Shown here piece by piece: positions 62,898 through 64,000 of a DNA stretch of 64,000 nt; within the stretch, counting starts at the first letter, position 1, and each line of letters starts with the position of its first letter. The stretch covers positions 113,997 through 177,996 of the forward strand of contig NZ_AUMN01000010.1 in assembly GCF_000430705.1 (NCBI RefSeq), read 5' to 3'. Below the pieces are notes generated by a model that saw nothing but the letters and a program-made list of their open reading frames with translations, was not told the origin of the DNA and made no database searches. The stretch comes from Arthrobacter castelli DSM 16402 (GTDB lineage: Bacteria > Actinomycetota > Actinomycetes > Actinomycetales > Micrococcaceae). The translations under genes were made by a program, and so were the position numbers.

Positions 62898-63365
62898 ATG
62901 TCGGTGTCGACGGCGGATCTCTACGATGAGCGCGGCGAGGAACTTCAGTCAGTAGCAACGCAGTTTCTTTTGTTTGGCGGGCGGACCGCGTTCAGCGGCC
63001 CCGTCCGCACGGTCCGGTGCTTCGAGGACAATGTGGTGCTCAAGTCGGTGCTGTCCACCCAAGGCGACGGGGCGGTGCTGGTTGTCGACGGTGCCGGGTC
63101 GTTGAACCGGGCGCTCATGGGCGACATGATCGCCGAACTCGCAGTCGACAACGGATGGGCCGGTGTCATCATCAACGGTGCCGTGCGTGACCGGGCGGCG
63201 TTGGCGCAGCTGCCGCTCGGCGTGAAGGCGCTGGGTAGCAATCCGCGGAAGAGCGTCAAGGACGGCGCCGGCGAAAAGGACGTTCCGGTGAGGTTCGACG
63301 GTGTCGATTTCCGGCCGGGAGCCACAGTTTACTGCGACGAAGACGGGATCCTGGTCGAGCGGTAG
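62898..63365 (+). CDS. rraA: RraA-family protein (RNase E inhibitor fold / HMG aldolase-like)
   Basis: A 155-residue RraA-fold protein: [14 protein letters not shown], the metal/substrate region [20 protein letters not shown] with [19 protein letters not shown], and the C-terminal [20 protein letters not shown]. In enterobacteria RraA inhibits RNase E; in actinobacteria the same fold commonly has 4-hydroxy-4-methyl-2-oxoglutarate aldolase activity, and both are possible. The ATG at 62898 has GAAAGGA upstream. Confidence 0.88.
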   Translation: MSVSTADLYDERGEELQSVATQFLLFGGRTAFSGPVRTVRCFEDNVVLKSVLSTQGDGAVLVVDGAGSLNRALMGDMIAELAVDNGWAGVIINGAVRDRAALAQLPLGVKALGSNPRKSVKDGAGEKDVPVRFDGVDFRPGATVYCDEDGILVER

Positions 63366-63701
63366 CCGGTCTGGTCGAGGGGTAGCTTGGCGCGGAATCT
63401 CCGGGTGGGGAATCTCCGGTCACGGAGGGCGCCAACTGGCCAGGAACACCAACGACGTCGGCACGTCGGTCTTCTATGAGCCTGGCTTTCTGCGAGTCCG
63501 GTGTCTCCGCTGGCGTTCGTTGGGCGGTGCCGCTGCCAGGTAAGGACGGTCTTCGGCCCGGAGGGGATTTGTGGTGGCCAGATCCGGGTTCTTGGTCCGG
63601 GGCTGATAAGGATCCCGGCTTCCCGCTCATCGTTATTGTTCCGTTATCTAAAGCCGTCGAAATCTTCTAATAATGTCAGTGGTCGGTGGTTGACTGGTTT
63701 T
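63366..63701. other. Intergenic region, no gene recognised
   Basis: The first part has short GC-rich direct repeats (GGAATCTCCGG at about 63394 and 63409), then an AT-richer part (63620-63700) that could hold the promoter of the last gene. No open frame with a convincing ribosome site or family match is seen. Confidence 0.4.
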
Positions 63702-64000
63702 ATGACGGTTCGAGTGGGTGTTGACGACGACGGCGGGCGCCCGGGTGCCGGTGCTTCCGGTGCTGCGGGTGCCGGTGCGGGCGGGTGGTTTTGGTTGTCG
63801 GGGTGGTCGATGTCCGATGTTCAAGATGGGTGGCAGGGCCTGGGCGTCGAGCTGGATCTGCGGGTCGATATTGCCCGCGCTGCCGGGTTCAAGGAGGTGC
63901 CGGTGCTGGCCCGGGGGATCGTGGATGGGCTGGCCTGCATTGAATCGGAAGATCTGGATTATCGGCAGGCGGTGAATCTGCTGGACGAGGCGTCCAGGCT
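63702..64000 (+). CDS. DUF222/HNH-endonuclease-like protein, N-terminal part (truncated by window end)
   Basis: The frame from the ATG at 63702 stays open to the window end (about 99 residues). It starts MTVRVGVDDDGGRPGAGASG, has a Gly/Ala-rich stretch and then VELDLRVDIARAAGFKEVPV, LARGIVDGLACIESEDLDYR, QAVNLLDEASRL. The pattern of a variable N-terminus followed by an alpha-helical segment ending LLDEASRL resembles the start of DUF222-HNH proteins, common in actinobacteria. The catalytic HNH would lie outside the window, so this call is tentative. Confidence 0.4.
   Translation, partial: MTVRVGVDDDGGRPGAGASGAAGAGAGGWFWLSGWSMSDVQDGWQGLGVELDLRVDIARAAGFKEVPVLARGIVDGLACIESEDLDYRQAVNLLDEASR

Overview
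The window is GC-rich, with genes packed in short operons, many GTG and TTG starts, actinobacterial regulator types (ROK, LacI, GntR/FCD) and a DUF222/HNH-like start at the right edge. This suggests a high-GC actinobacterium, probably a Micrococcales/Arthrobacter relative; that placement is an inference. No rRNA, tRNA, CRISPR array or intact insertion sequence was seen.

Almost the whole window is a carbohydrate-catabolism island. 1-6.4 kb: the end of a CUT1 sugar ABC transporter (binding protein, two permeases), a GH3 glycosidase and a squalene-cyclase-like protein. 6.4-7.9 kb: a small membrane protein, a MazF-type toxin-antitoxin pair and a decayed second copy of the GH3 3' end. 7.9-10.4 kb: xylose isomerase divergent from a ROK regulator. 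10.5-16.8 kb: a GntR regulator facing an operon of PdxA2-like dehydrogenase, TctCBA tripartite transporter and zinc alcohol dehydrogenase. 16.9-20.8 kb: CoA-transferase and enoyl-CoA hydratase divergent from a GntR regulator and an asparaginase. 20.8-23.7 kb: an LtnD-like dehydrogenase with a DUF1537 acid-sugar kinase, then a BrnA antitoxin with a truncated BrnT.

23.6-42.1 kb is an arabinose block: GH51 arabinofuranosidase with its LacI regulator, alditol oxidase, an aldo/keto reductase with an AraR-like LacI regulator, araBDA, and a monosaccharide ABC transporter (permease, double ATPase, binding protein). Three similar 14-bp LacI-type sites (27707, 29897, 40975) tie the reductase-regulator pair, araBDA and the transporter into one predicted regulon. 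A carboxyethylornithine-synthase-like enzyme and a Bcr/CflA-type exporter lie between.

42-46.6 kb: an idonate-dehydrogenase-like gene, a non-canonical Nramp-like transporter, a DedA protein, a broken AbiE toxin-antitoxin pair and a luciferase-like monooxygenase.

46.6-61.6 kb is the most interesting region. A GntR regulator, a TIM-barrel isomerase/decarboxylase-like protein, a DhaK-DhaL kinase, an RpiB-type isomerase, an SDR, a D-2-hydroxyacid dehydrogenase, a second Nramp-like transporter lacking the metal-binding DPGN motif, an FMN hydroxyacid oxidase, a 3-hydroxyacyl-CoA-dehydrogenase-like enzyme, a divergent triosephosphate-isomerase paralogue and a GntP permease are studded with a shared palindrome, ATCCTATAGGAT. 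The kinase, TPI-like and RpiB-like enzymes match the known L-erythrulose to D-erythrose 4-phosphate route. The likely job is catabolism of a C4 or C5 sugar acid or polyol entering through GntP and/or the Nramp-like protein. CorA, an RraA-like protein and a partial DUF222-like gene end the window.
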